NCBI GenBank assembly: GCA_965248035.1
Contig: OZ252054.1
Location: 1,922,001 to 1,986,000 of the forward strand
Direction: 5' to 3'
Source of the DNA: BJGV01 sp964194745
Lineage (GTDB): Bacteria > Pseudomonadota > Gammaproteobacteria > Burkholderiales > Nitrosomonadaceae
DNA: 64,000 nucleotides
Shown: positions 51,904-59,652 of the stretch, one piece after another
Layout of the letters: every line of letters starts with the position of its first letter
How positions within the stretch are numbered: position 1 is the stretch's first letter
Position numbers and translations under genes: made by a program
The notes under the pieces: model-generated
What the model was told of the DNA's origin: nothing
Databases searched by the model: none
Seen by the model: the letters and a program-made list of their open reading frames with translations, nothing else

Positions 51904-52456
51904 TGCAGATTCTTTAGCACATCACATTGATGTTTTGCAGGAGGCCGCAAGCCGAGCATCTTCTGGCGCGGCGACAAGGCGCGTGAAAAACGTGGTAGAC
52001 CCATTTTCATCGTTGTTGGTTGCATCGGCTTATGACGTGGAAAAAGCCGACAAACTGATCGAATTACAAAACGCAGAATCAGGATTGCGCGGAATGAGCA
52101 ATGCGCTCGGACGATTTCACCAAAGCGTTTTGGCTTCCGTGTCTGGATGGGATGACCATGATGCAGGATATGATCTTGAATGCAAAAACCGATGTATTCT
52201 TGCCGAAGTAAAGAACAAGTGGAACACTATGAATGCAGGCAACCGGCGCGAAGTAGAAAGCGAATTAAAAACAGCCGTAAGGCAGAAGTCCGGGCAATGG
52301 CAGGGATACCTTGTCCTGGTCATCCCTAAACATCCTGAACGATATAAAATCCCGCTAGGCCATCGAGTCCATGAGATCGACGGGGCATCCTTTTATCACA
52401 AGGTAACAGACGACCCAAACGCCATACATACCTGTTCGATCACCTTTGTCGCGTGA
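51875..52456 (+). CDS. Eco47II-like type II restriction endonuclease (transposon cargo)
   Basis: This 193-aa protein (or 190 aa from ATG 51884) has the PD-(D/E)xK core as AGYDLECKNRCILAEVKNKW: D100 and E111-x-K113. Its overall pattern (VVDPFSSLLVASA at the N-terminal, SALGRFHQ-like NALGRFHQSVL, QGYLVLVIPKHPERY) fits the Eco47II family, whose founder cuts GGNCC-type sites; the specificity here is inferred only loosely. It overlaps the methyltransferase gene, as expected for an R-M pair. Confidence 0.82.
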   Translation: MKWMPLSWISADSLAHHIDVLQEAASRASSGAATRRVKNVVDPFSSLLVASAYDVEKADKLIELQNAESGLRGMSNALGRFHQSVLASVSGWDDHDAGYDLECKNRCILAEVKNKWNTMNAGNRREVESELKTAVRQKSGQWQGYLVLVIPKHPERYKIPLGHRVHEIDGASFYHKVTDDPNAIHTCSITFVA

Positions 52457-52527
52457 TGACACAATCAGCGGACATTGTGGGGCACTGTCGCGCCATTATG
52501 GAAAACACACTACCACCGAGGAAGTAA

Positions 52528-52701
52528 ATGAAACCAACTGCCAAAAACAAACGACCAGTCGTTACCCTCAAGCATTATACGTATCAGCCGAGCAAAGCAG
52601 AATTAGAAGCGGATGTTCGGGTAAAAGCCACATTTGAAGAAGCGGTTAGCGCAATGGCCAAGACTGTAGAAGTTAGGCACGAACGGAAAAATTTAAAATA
52701 G
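52528..52701 (+). CDS. Small YQPSKAE-motif protein, third transposon
   Basis: This 57-aa protein reads MKPTAKNKRPVVTLKHYTYQ then PSKAELEADVRVKATFEEAV and a basic end. It begins 71 bases after the endonuclease stop with AGGAAG as ribosome site and ends 33 bases before the right terminal repeat. YQPSKAELE at residues 19-27 matches YQPSKAENE in copies A/B; outside the motif the two differ. It is too short to have been listed as a gene by many pipelines. Function unknown. Confidence 0.65.
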   Translation: MKPTAKNKRPVVTLKHYTYQPSKAELEADVRVKATFEEAVSAMAKTVEVRHERKNLK

Positions 52702-52734
52702 AGATTCACATCAGAATCAATCACTTATCCGGGT

Positions 52735-52759
52735 TTCGGCACTATTGTATATAATTCCC
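52735..52759. repeat. Right terminal inverted repeat, third transposon
   Basis: It begins TTCGGCACTATTG and ends TATAATTCCC. The truA reading frame starts directly after it. Confidence 0.95.
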
Positions 52760-53271
52760 TTTATTTATTGCTGAACCATCCAGTACGCGCCGGGCTCTAT
52801 CATGGTAAGGTTGGATGGTTTCATTTGCCCCTCAACCTTGAACGGATGCGAGATGCTGCACAAATATTACTGGGTGAGCATGATTTCAGTGCTTTCCGGG
52901 CTTCAGAATGCCAAGCTAAATCCCCAGTGCGCAATGTGACCAAGCTGGAAATTACCCAGCAAGGCAATATCATTGCATTTGAGATTCGTGCTAACGCATT
53001 TTTATATCATATGGTGCGAAATATAATTGGATCTTTAATATATGTGGGAAAGGGGAAACACCCTCCTCTATGGATTCAAGAACTCTTGGAAAGCTGTAAC
53101 AGGACTTATGCGGCACCGACTTTCTCCGCGACAGGATTATATTTAGCCGGGATAACTTATGACCCGAAATGGAAGTTACCGTGTTTTATCGAGCCGCCAC
53201 TTGCAGTGGTCTTGCCCAGAATGTACAGGGCGCGTACAAGCTTATTTACTAATGATACAAACACACCCTGA
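52760..53271 (+). pseudogene. truA: tRNA pseudouridine synthase TruA, C-terminal part only
   Basis: TruA homology starts at the exact transposon edge: YLLLNHPVRAGLYHG, then RMRDAAQILLGEHDFSAFRASECQAKSPVRNVTKLEI, NAFLYHMVRNIIGSLIYVGKG and TAAPTFSATGLYLAGITYDP-like (YAAPTFSATGLYLAGITYDP). The first roughly 115 residues, including the catalytic Asp of the GRTDxGVHA motif, are missing and are not on the other side of the element. So pseudouridylation of tRNA positions 38-40 cannot come from this copy. truA before trpF is the normal gene order. Confidence 0.92.
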
Positions 53272-53376
53272 AGGTGACTCCTTAGGGGAGTGCGAGTTGT
53301 TCACACATCAAAAGAAAATCTGTTCTACATTCGTACACCTATTCGTGTATCTTTATGTTTATAGTGAACTACGCTT

Positions 53377-54003
53377 ATGCCTGTCAGAGTAAAAGTCTGC
53401 GGTATCACCCGTGTTGACGATGCATTAGCGGCAGCACAGCTAGGCGCGTACGCCATTGGTTTTGTATTCTGGACAAAGAGTGCCCGCTATATTTCCCCGC
53501 ATGTAGCTCGTAAGATTATTACGGCATTACCACCGTTCATAAGCGTGGTAGGAGTTTATGTTGATCCGGATCCTGGATGGGTGGAAGAGACATGCTCCGT
53601 AGCTGGTCTAAGTTTATTGCAATTTCATGGTGATGAAGCACCGGAATTTTGCAGTCAATTCTCATTACCATACATAAAAGCTGTACGATTAAAAACTGGA
53701 GTAGATTTGCTACAATACGCAGCCCGTTATTCCAGAGCTAGTGCTTTGTTATTGGATACCTACATCGAAGGTATTCCGGGTGGTACCGGTCATACTTTTG
53801 ACTGGAGCTTGATCCCGCAAAACTTGTCGTTGCCGTTGATACTTTCAGGCGGCCTTCATGCCGACAATGTCAGCGCGGCTATTGAACAAGCAAGGCCCTG
53901 GGCGGTAGATGTGTCGAGCGGAGTGGAAGTGGCCAAGGGTATCAAGGACGCGGATAAAATTGCCGCTTTCATGACAGGAGTTAGAAATGGCGAGAGTTTA
54001 TGA
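53377..54003 (+). CDS. trpF: Phosphoribosylanthranilate isomerase
   Basis: This 208-aa enzyme catalyses the Amadori rearrangement in tryptophan synthesis. KVCGITRVDDALAAAQLGA holds the catalytic Cys, then LLQFHGDEAPEFC, and the catalytic Asp in LLDTYIEGIPGGTGHTFDW; ending LSGGLHADNVSAAIEQ and AVDVSSGVEVAKGIKDADKI. It overlaps trpB by 17 bases. Its upstream region ends with the truA remnant, so it may be read from a promoter in the 105-base gap or from the transposon. Confidence 0.95.
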   Translation: MPVRVKVCGITRVDDALAAAQLGAYAIGFVFWTKSARYISPHVARKIITALPPFISVVGVYVDPDPGWVEETCSVAGLSLLQFHGDEAPEFCSQFSLPYIKAVRLKTGVDLLQYAARYSRASALLLDTYIEGIPGGTGHTFDWSLIPQNLSLPLILSGGLHADNVSAAIEQARPWAVDVSSGVEVAKGIKDADKIAAFMTGVRNGESL

Positions 54004-55189
54004 CTTTCCCGACATGCATGGCCACTTTGGTCCTTATGGAGGCGTGTTTGTTGCGGAGACACTGATTACAGCGTTAGAAGAATTACGTACCCAGTATGTG
54101 CATTATCGTAATGATGCTGATTTTCAGACGGAATATGCTTATGAATTAAAATCCTACGTAGGTCGGCCCAGCCCTATCTATCATGCAAAGAGATGGTCAG
54201 CATATCTCGGAGGAGCGCAGATTTTATTAAAGCGTGAAGATCTGAACCACACTGGCGCACATAAAATAAATAATACTATTGGTCAGGCTCTGTTAGCAAA
54301 AAGTATGGGTAAACCACGCATAATTGCAGAGACTGGTGCAGGCCAACATGGTGTAGCCAGCGCCACAGTGGCTGCACGGTACGGAATGGAGTGCGTAGTT
54401 TATATGGGTTCCGAGGATATGAAGCGTCAGGCAACTAATGTCTATCGGATGAAGCTTCTAGGCGCAACTGTGGTGTCGGTAGATTCAGGTTCTAGAACGC
54501 TGAAAGATGCGCTCAATGAAGCCATGCGTGATTGGGTCACTAATGTTGAAAAAACTTTTTACATCATTGGTACAGTGGCAGGTCCGCATCCTTACCCGAT
54601 GATGGTACGCGATTTTCAGGCTATTATCGGGCGTGAAGCAAAGTTACAAATGCAAGAAGAATACGGACGCCAACCGGATACGCTGATTGCCTGTGTAGGT
54701 GGCGGATCAAATGCTATCGGCTTATTTTATCCCTACATAGAGGACAAGAATGTGAGCATGATAGGTGTAGAAGCGGCCGGACTCGGGATCGAAACCGGCA
54801 AGCACGCTGCCTCCCTGCTGACGGGAAAACCAGGAGTTCTGCACGGAAATCGTACTTATCTGATTCAAGATGCGGACGGACAGATTATTGAAACTCATTC
54901 CATTTCAGCTGGACTTGACTACCCTGGTGTTGGTCCCGAACATGCATGGCTCAGGGATACTAATCGTGCTCAATACGTTGGAATAACCGATGATGAAGCC
55001 CTGGCAGCGTTCCACATGATGTGTCGTTATGAGGGCATTATCCCGGCACTGGAATCTAGCCATGCACTGGCATACGCTGCAAAACTTGCACCTACACTTG
55101 ACAAGGACAAGCTACTGTTGGTAAATCTTTCGGGACGAGGGGACAAGGATATAGATATCGTAGCACAGGCCACTAGCACTATTTTTTAA
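53987..55189 (+). CDS. trpB: Tryptophan synthase beta subunit
   Basis: This 400-aa PLP enzyme joins indole to serine. PLP lysine in REDLNHTGAHKINNTIGQALL, then AETGAGQHGVASATVAARYG, CVGGGSNAIGLFYPYI, and GLDYPGVGPEHAWL. Length and motifs are typical. It follows trpF with overlap and precedes trpA by 17 bases. Confidence 0.97.
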   Translation: MARVYDFPDMHGHFGPYGGVFVAETLITALEELRTQYVHYRNDADFQTEYAYELKSYVGRPSPIYHAKRWSAYLGGAQILLKREDLNHTGAHKINNTIGQALLAKSMGKPRIIAETGAGQHGVASATVAARYGMECVVYMGSEDMKRQATNVYRMKLLGATVVSVDSGSRTLKDALNEAMRDWVTNVEKTFYIIGTVAGPHPYPMMVRDFQAIIGREAKLQMQEEYGRQPDTLIACVGGGSNAIGLFYPYIEDKNVSMIGVEAAGLGIETGKHAASLLTGKPGVLHGNRTYLIQDADGQIIETHSISAGLDYPGVGPEHAWLRDTNRAQYVGITDDEALAAFHMMCRYEGIIPALESSHALAYAAKLAPTLDKDKLLLVNLSGRGDKDIDIVAQATSTIF

Positions 55190-55206
55190 TTAAGGTTGTG
55201 ATTTTT

Positions 55207-56019
55207 ATGTCCCGCATTGCAGCTACATTTCACAGGTTAAGCCAGAATAATAGAAAAGCGCTAATTCCGTTTATTACTGCTGGCGATCCTGAACCCACGA
55301 TGACAGTTTTGTTGATGCATGAACTGGTGAATGTGGGTGCTGACATTATTGAGCTTGGTGTTCCTTTTTCAGACCCAATGGCGGATGGACCAACTATACA
55401 ACGGTCTTATGAGCGGGCACTGAAGTATCATGTAGGCCTAAAGGATGTATTAGAGATGGTGGCAGAATTCAGAAGAAAGAACACTGTAACACCTGTGATA
55501 CTGATGGGCTATGCAAATCCTGTGGAAGCAATGGGCTACCAGAAATTTGCGGTAAGAGCAAAAGAGTGTGGTGTGGATGGAGTGCTGACGGTAGATTGCC
55601 CACCAGAGGAATGTGAAGAGTGGCTAGAAAACCTCAAACAGGAGAAGATTGATGCTATCTTCCTCCTTTCACCTACCACGCCACAGACACGTATTCAGCA
55701 AGTAGTAAAAAGGGCGCAAGGATTTGTGTACTATGTTTCACTGAAAGGTGTAACCGGTGCGGCACACCTTGATCTGAGAGAGGTAGCCAACAAACTAGCT
55801 GATTTGCGTTCATATATTTCTATTCCAATTGGTGTTGGTTTTGGTATACATGATAGTGTAACAGCAAGGGCAGTTGCGGAATTGGCAGATGCAGTAGTGG
55901 TGGGTAGTCGTATTATTGAGGAAATAGAAAAATCAGCTAAAGAGGAAGTGCTGATGAATGTGTCTCATCTTGTAAAAAGCTTACGTAGTGCTATAGATAA
56001 AGTTAGTATAAAACACTGA
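55207..56019 (+). CDS. trpA: Tryptophan synthase alpha subunit
   Basis: This 270-aa TIM barrel splits indole-glycerol phosphate. It has IPFITAGDPEPT, the catalytic Glu in DIIELGVPFSDPMADGPTIQ, VDGVLTVDCPPEEC (catalytic Asp region) and YYVSLKGVTGAAHLD with GVGFGIHDSVTARAV. The ATG at 55207 (MSRIAATF) is preferred; a GTG three codons earlier is also in frame. Confidence 0.96.
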   Translation: MSRIAATFHRLSQNNRKALIPFITAGDPEPTMTVLLMHELVNVGADIIELGVPFSDPMADGPTIQRSYERALKYHVGLKDVLEMVAEFRRKNTVTPVILMGYANPVEAMGYQKFAVRAKECGVDGVLTVDCPPEECEEWLENLKQEKIDAIFLLSPTTPQTRIQQVVKRAQGFVYYVSLKGVTGAAHLDLREVANKLADLRSYISIPIGVGFGIHDSVTARAVAELADAVVVGSRIIEEIEKSAKEEVLMNVSHLVKSLRSAIDKVSIKH

Positions 56020-56044
56020 ACAGCAAGGATTAAACGGTAAACTT

Positions 56045-56920
56045 ATGAGTTGGTTCCAAAAACTTTTCCCGCCGAAGATAAAACGCAAGGAAAGTGGCGA
56101 AAAAAGAGTTGTGCCAGAGGGACTATGGAGCAAATGTGCTTCCTGCGAGGCAGTACTATATTACTCGGATTTGGGAAATAATTTTAATGTTTGCCCTAAG
56201 TGCAATCATCATAACCGTATTTCTGCCAGAGTGCGCCTAGATTTGTTTTTAGATACAGAAGGTCGCAACGAGATTGGTGCAGAAGTGTTACCGATGGATC
56301 CACTTAAATTCATTGATAGTACGCATTACATTGATCTATTATTACGAGCGAAAACAGATACAGACGAGGACGATGCTCTAGTGGTAATGCAGGGTAGCGT
56401 CCAGACTGTGCCCTTGGTTGCAGCGGCTTTTGAATTCGGATTTATGGGAGGCTCGATGGGGTCGGTAGTGGGCGAACGTTTCTCGCGTGGAGTGCAAGTG
56501 TGTGTTGAGCAACGTTTGCCATTTGTGTGCTTTGCTGCCAGTGGAGGAGCACGCATGCAGGAAGGTTTATTATCGCTGATGCAGATGGCCAAAACTTCTG
56601 CGGTGCTTACCAAATTAAAACAGGAGAAACTTCCTTTTATCTCAGTGCTGACAGATCCTACGATGGGTGGTGTGTCAGCCAGCTTTGCCTTCATTGGCGA
56701 TGTAGTAATCGCCGAGCCTAGGGCATTGATTGGGTTTGCTGGACCACGAGTGATCGAGCAGACAGTGCAGCAAACTTTGCCGGAAGGCTTTCAGCGTGCC
56801 GAGTTTTTACTTGAACACGGAGCGATAGACATGATTGTTGACCGCAGACAGATGCGCGATAAGCTTGTTAACCTGTGCACGTTGTTGATGCGAATTCCAG
56901 TCCATCCCATTTCTTTGTAA
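56045..56920 (+). CDS. accD: Acetyl-CoA carboxylase carboxyltransferase beta subunit
   Basis: This 291-aa subunit transfers carboxyl from biotin to acetyl-CoA to form malonyl-CoA. The zinc ribbon is CASCEAVLYYSDLGNNFNVC with CNHHNRIS; the crotonase-like part has FGFMGGSMGSVVGERFSRG, SGGARMQEGLLSLMQMAKTS and GGVSASFAFIGDVVIAEPRALIGFAGPRVIEQT. Usual place between trpA and folC. Confidence 0.97.
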   Translation: MSWFQKLFPPKIKRKESGEKRVVPEGLWSKCASCEAVLYYSDLGNNFNVCPKCNHHNRISARVRLDLFLDTEGRNEIGAEVLPMDPLKFIDSTHYIDLLLRAKTDTDEDDALVVMQGSVQTVPLVAAAFEFGFMGGSMGSVVGERFSRGVQVCVEQRLPFVCFAASGGARMQEGLLSLMQMAKTSAVLTKLKQEKLPFISVLTDPTMGGVSASFAFIGDVVIAEPRALIGFAGPRVIEQTVQQTLPEGFQRAEFLLEHGAIDMIVDRRQMRDKLVNLCTLLMRIPVHPISL

Positions 56921-56974
56921 CACTGCTGTATTTCTTGCCTTGATTTTCATTGTCAAGCTTACACGTGACGGCAC

Positions 56975-58279
56975 ATGATCGAGCGTAACTCTAAGCTTAG
57001 AACTCTTTCCGACTGGTTGGTCTATCTTGAATATCTTCATCCCAAGATTATCGAGATGGGGCTGGAACGCGTAAATCAGGTTAAGATTAATTTAGGTTTC
57101 TCCCCATCGTTCCCCATCATCACTGTCGGCGGTACTAATGGTAAGGGCTCGATCTGTTCAATGATGGAGGCCATTTTGAGTCGTGCTGGGTATCACGTCG
57201 GCTGTTATACCTCACCGCATCTTCTTCGTTATAACGAGCGGATACGTATAAGCCAGCAGGAAGTTAGTGATAATGAGTTATGTAAGGCTTTTAATATAGT
57301 GGAAGCTGCCAGAATTAACAGCGATATTTCCTTGACTTATTTTGAGTTTGGAACGTTAGCGGCTATGCAACTATTTATCCAAGCTAGGGTGGATATAGCG
57401 ATTTTAGAGGTGGGACTTGGTGGGAGATTAGACGCGGTCAATATTTTTGACGCTGATTGCGCTGTGCTGGCTAGCATTGATTGCGATCATATGGATTATC
57501 TTGGGGACACGCGGGAGAAAATCGGATTTGAGAAAGCAGGGATCTTTAGAAGTGGTAAGACCGCAATCTGTTCGGATTCAAATGCTCCTACTTCCATAAG
57601 GCAACATGCAGATTCGATTGGTGCAAGGCTCATGCGCATTGGAGAACACTTTGGCTACTCGGTCAAGACAACTTTATGGAATTATTGGGGGGACAAAAGA
57701 AGGTGCTACTCGCTTCCCCATCCAGCCTTAGGAGGTACCCATCAACTGCGAAACGCTAGTGCCTGCCTAGCTGCGTTGGATACAGTTAGAGATATTTTGC
57801 CGATTACCATTAGTAACATTCGTCAGGGTTTGCAGGAGGTGGTGCTTCCAGGCCGACTTCAGGTATTACCTGGGAAGCCAATAAGAGTTCTAGATGTAGC
57901 CCATAATCCAAATGCTGTGCATGCCTTAAGTATTAGTCTTAGTGACATAGGTTTCCACCAGAAAACCTATGCGGTATTTGCAATACTCAAAGATAAGGAC
58001 ATAGAAGGTGTAGTACGAGCATTTATCTCCAAAGTCGACGTTTGGCTTGTAGCAGATATCAATTCTCCGCGCGGTGCTTCTGCCGATGAAGTGGTACAGG
58101 TGTTAGAAAATGCAGGTGTGAGTAAAGCAAATGGGGCAGTTCTTGCTTTCCCCAATCCTGTTGCAGCTTATGAATTCGCCTGTAAGCACTCGACCAAAAA
58201 TGATAGAATCTGCGTATTCGGCTCGTTCTATGCTGTAGGTGAGGTGATGAAGTATCTGAATTTGGTGAACTATGGGTAG
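56975..58279 (+). CDS. folC: Dihydrofolate synthase/folylpolyglutamate synthase
   Basis: This 434-aa Mur-ligase-type enzyme adds glutamate to dihydropteroate and folates. P-loop TVGGTNGKGSICSMMEAILS, YTSPHLLRYNERIRI, EVGLGGRLDAVNIFDAD, DHMDYLGDTREKIGFEKAGIFR and LDVAHNPNAVHAL. Complete and of normal size. It is followed by the SPOR gene after 17 bases. Confidence 0.95.
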   Translation: MIERNSKLRTLSDWLVYLEYLHPKIIEMGLERVNQVKINLGFSPSFPIITVGGTNGKGSICSMMEAILSRAGYHVGCYTSPHLLRYNERIRISQQEVSDNELCKAFNIVEAARINSDISLTYFEFGTLAAMQLFIQARVDIAILEVGLGGRLDAVNIFDADCAVLASIDCDHMDYLGDTREKIGFEKAGIFRSGKTAICSDSNAPTSIRQHADSIGARLMRIGEHFGYSVKTTLWNYWGDKRRCYSLPHPALGGTHQLRNASACLAALDTVRDILPITISNIRQGLQEVVLPGRLQVLPGKPIRVLDVAHNPNAVHALSISLSDIGFHQKTYAVFAILKDKDIEGVVRAFISKVDVWLVADINSPRGASADEVVQVLENAGVSKANGAVLAFPNPVAAYEFACKHSTKNDRICVFGSFYAVGEVMKYLNLVNYG

Positions 58280-58296
58280 TGATTGGACAGATTTAA

Positions 58297-58917
58297 ATGG
58301 CTAGAGTTGTAAGTGAACAAGATCTCTTACTGAGAAAACGTGCTAGAAGGCGACTGGTTGGAGCGATTGCGCTTGTGATTATGGCTATCGTGATTTTGCC
58401 AATGGTGCTTGACCGCGTACCAAAACCAGAGGGCGAAGAGATTGAAATTACTATTCCTTCAGAAAACTTGGAAGCTGAGTTTTCTCCCATCGTTGCCCCA
58501 GAAACTGGTGTGTCTACCATCGCTGGTCCTGATTCTAAAGAATCCGCACTTGCGGCGCAGCAGGTAGAAAAAACAGAGACCAATTTGCTAATACGGCAGG
58601 CAAAGGAAAAACAGGCAAGCAAGCTAGTTGGGAGTGAGAACGACTCCGAGTACAATCCTGATGTTAAAAAACCCACTACTACCACCAAAATATTTGTAGT
58701 TCAATTGGGCGCATTTTCTGATTCAGCTAAAGCAAAGCATCAGCAACGTAGCCTCACATCCAACGGAATAAAGAGATCTTATACGGAAACGCTAATGACT
58801 AATGATAAAGAAGTAACTCGAGTGCGTATCGGACCTTTCTCCTCCCGTAAAGCAGCAGAAGAAGAGCGCAAGAAACTAAGGAAGTTGGGACTTGATGGTG
58901 TGGTGATGAGTAAATAA
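58297..58917 (+). CDS. dedD: SPOR-domain cell-division protein (DedD-like)
   Basis: This 206-aa protein has a short basic cytoplasmic start (LLLRKRARRRLVG), one membrane helix (AIALVIMAIVILPMVL), a linker, and a C-terminal SPOR domain (FVVQLGAFSDSAKAKHQQRSL, VTRVRIGPFSSRKAAEEERKKLRKLGLDGVV). SPOR domains bind denuded glycan at the septum. Its place between folC and cvpA is that of dedD in enterobacteria. Confidence 0.88.
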   Translation: MARVVSEQDLLLRKRARRRLVGAIALVIMAIVILPMVLDRVPKPEGEEIEITIPSENLEAEFSPIVAPETGVSTIAGPDSKESALAAQQVEKTETNLLIRQAKEKQASKLVGSENDSEYNPDVKKPTTTTKIFVVQLGAFSDSAKAKHQQRSLTSNGIKRSYTETLMTNDKEVTRVRIGPFSSRKAAEEERKKLRKLGLDGVVMSK

Positions 58918-59013
58918 CTCCAATATAGGGTTTTGTAACCTAGATGCAACAGAATCCATGACTGCATAACTAATGATCTTGTTTTGTAATCTCAATACTG
59001 CCAGTAACCGTAA

Positions 59014-59508
59014 ATGACTATCTTTGATTTTGTTGTTTTGATTATATTTGTTGTATCGATTTTGTTAAGTGTAGTGCGTGGCATAGTACGTGAATCATTG
59101 TCACTGGCTGGTTGGGTAATTGCGTTCATGGTGGCAAAAGCGTTCGCTAAAGACTTTGTGTCTGTGCTTCCACTTAGCATTACTGGAGATTCCTTGCGTG
59201 TACTTGTATCATTTTCTGCACTTTTCCTGTCAGTATTGCTAGTGATGAGTATGATCACCATGCTTGCATCGGCATTGATTAGAACTGTAGGTTTGGGGTC
59301 TGTCGACAGATTTTTTGGTGCATTATTTGGTCTTGCACGCGGACTGCTGGTAGTATTGCTACTTGTGTTGTCAGCGGGCCTGACTACACTCCCGCAAGAA
59401 CCATTCTGGCGAAAGGCTTTGTTGAGTAAGCCTTTAGAAGCAGGGGTTATAATGATAATGCCTTGGTTGCCACAGGATTTATCTAGGCGAATTAATTATG
59501 GAAGTTAA
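59014..59508 (+). CDS. cvpA: CvpA family membrane protein
   Basis: This 164-aa protein has four hydrophobic segments and the CvpA pattern DFVVLIIFVVSILLSVVRGIVRESLSLAGWVIAF, and GLGSVDRFFGALFGLARGLLVVLLL. In E. coli it is needed for colicin V production and envelope homeostasis. It is next to purF as in most proteobacteria. Confidence 0.92.
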   Translation: MTIFDFVVLIIFVVSILLSVVRGIVRESLSLAGWVIAFMVAKAFAKDFVSVLPLSITGDSLRVLVSFSALFLSVLLVMSMITMLASALIRTVGLGSVDRFFGALFGLARGLLVVLLLVLSAGLTTLPQEPFWRKALLSKPLEAGVIMIMPWLPQDLSRRINYGS

Positions 59509-59652
59509 GGTATGAACAATGGATGGTTATAGAGTAAAAACAATGCTGGAATGGCGTAGTCGTCGACCATGTGGCATGGAGCGCAGCAAGAAAAATTTCA
59601 TTACACCTTTTTTATACAGAGTTAACTTAGTCTATCTTTTTAGTGTGCGACC

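Larger units (their letters stand above)
48974..52759 (+). mobile_element. IS1595-type transposon with R-M, Panacea module and YQPSKAE protein
   Basis: This 3786-base element has perfect 25-base inverted ends (48974-48998 starting GGGAATTATATACAATAG, and 52735-52759). On the left arm two minus-strand genes form a Panacea-type pair. On the right arm the plus strand carries transposase, beta-class methyltransferase, Eco47II-like endonuclease and a 57-aa protein. There is no target duplication: the flanks read ATCCGTAT and TTTATTTA. The right flank is truA coding sequence, but the left flank is not. This points to a rearrangement at the element after insertion. Confidence 0.93.

Noticed and set aside
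52735..52800. A new start for truA supplied by the transposon
   Set aside because: A TTG near the edge would give only the C-terminal part without the catalytic Asp, so function would not be restored.
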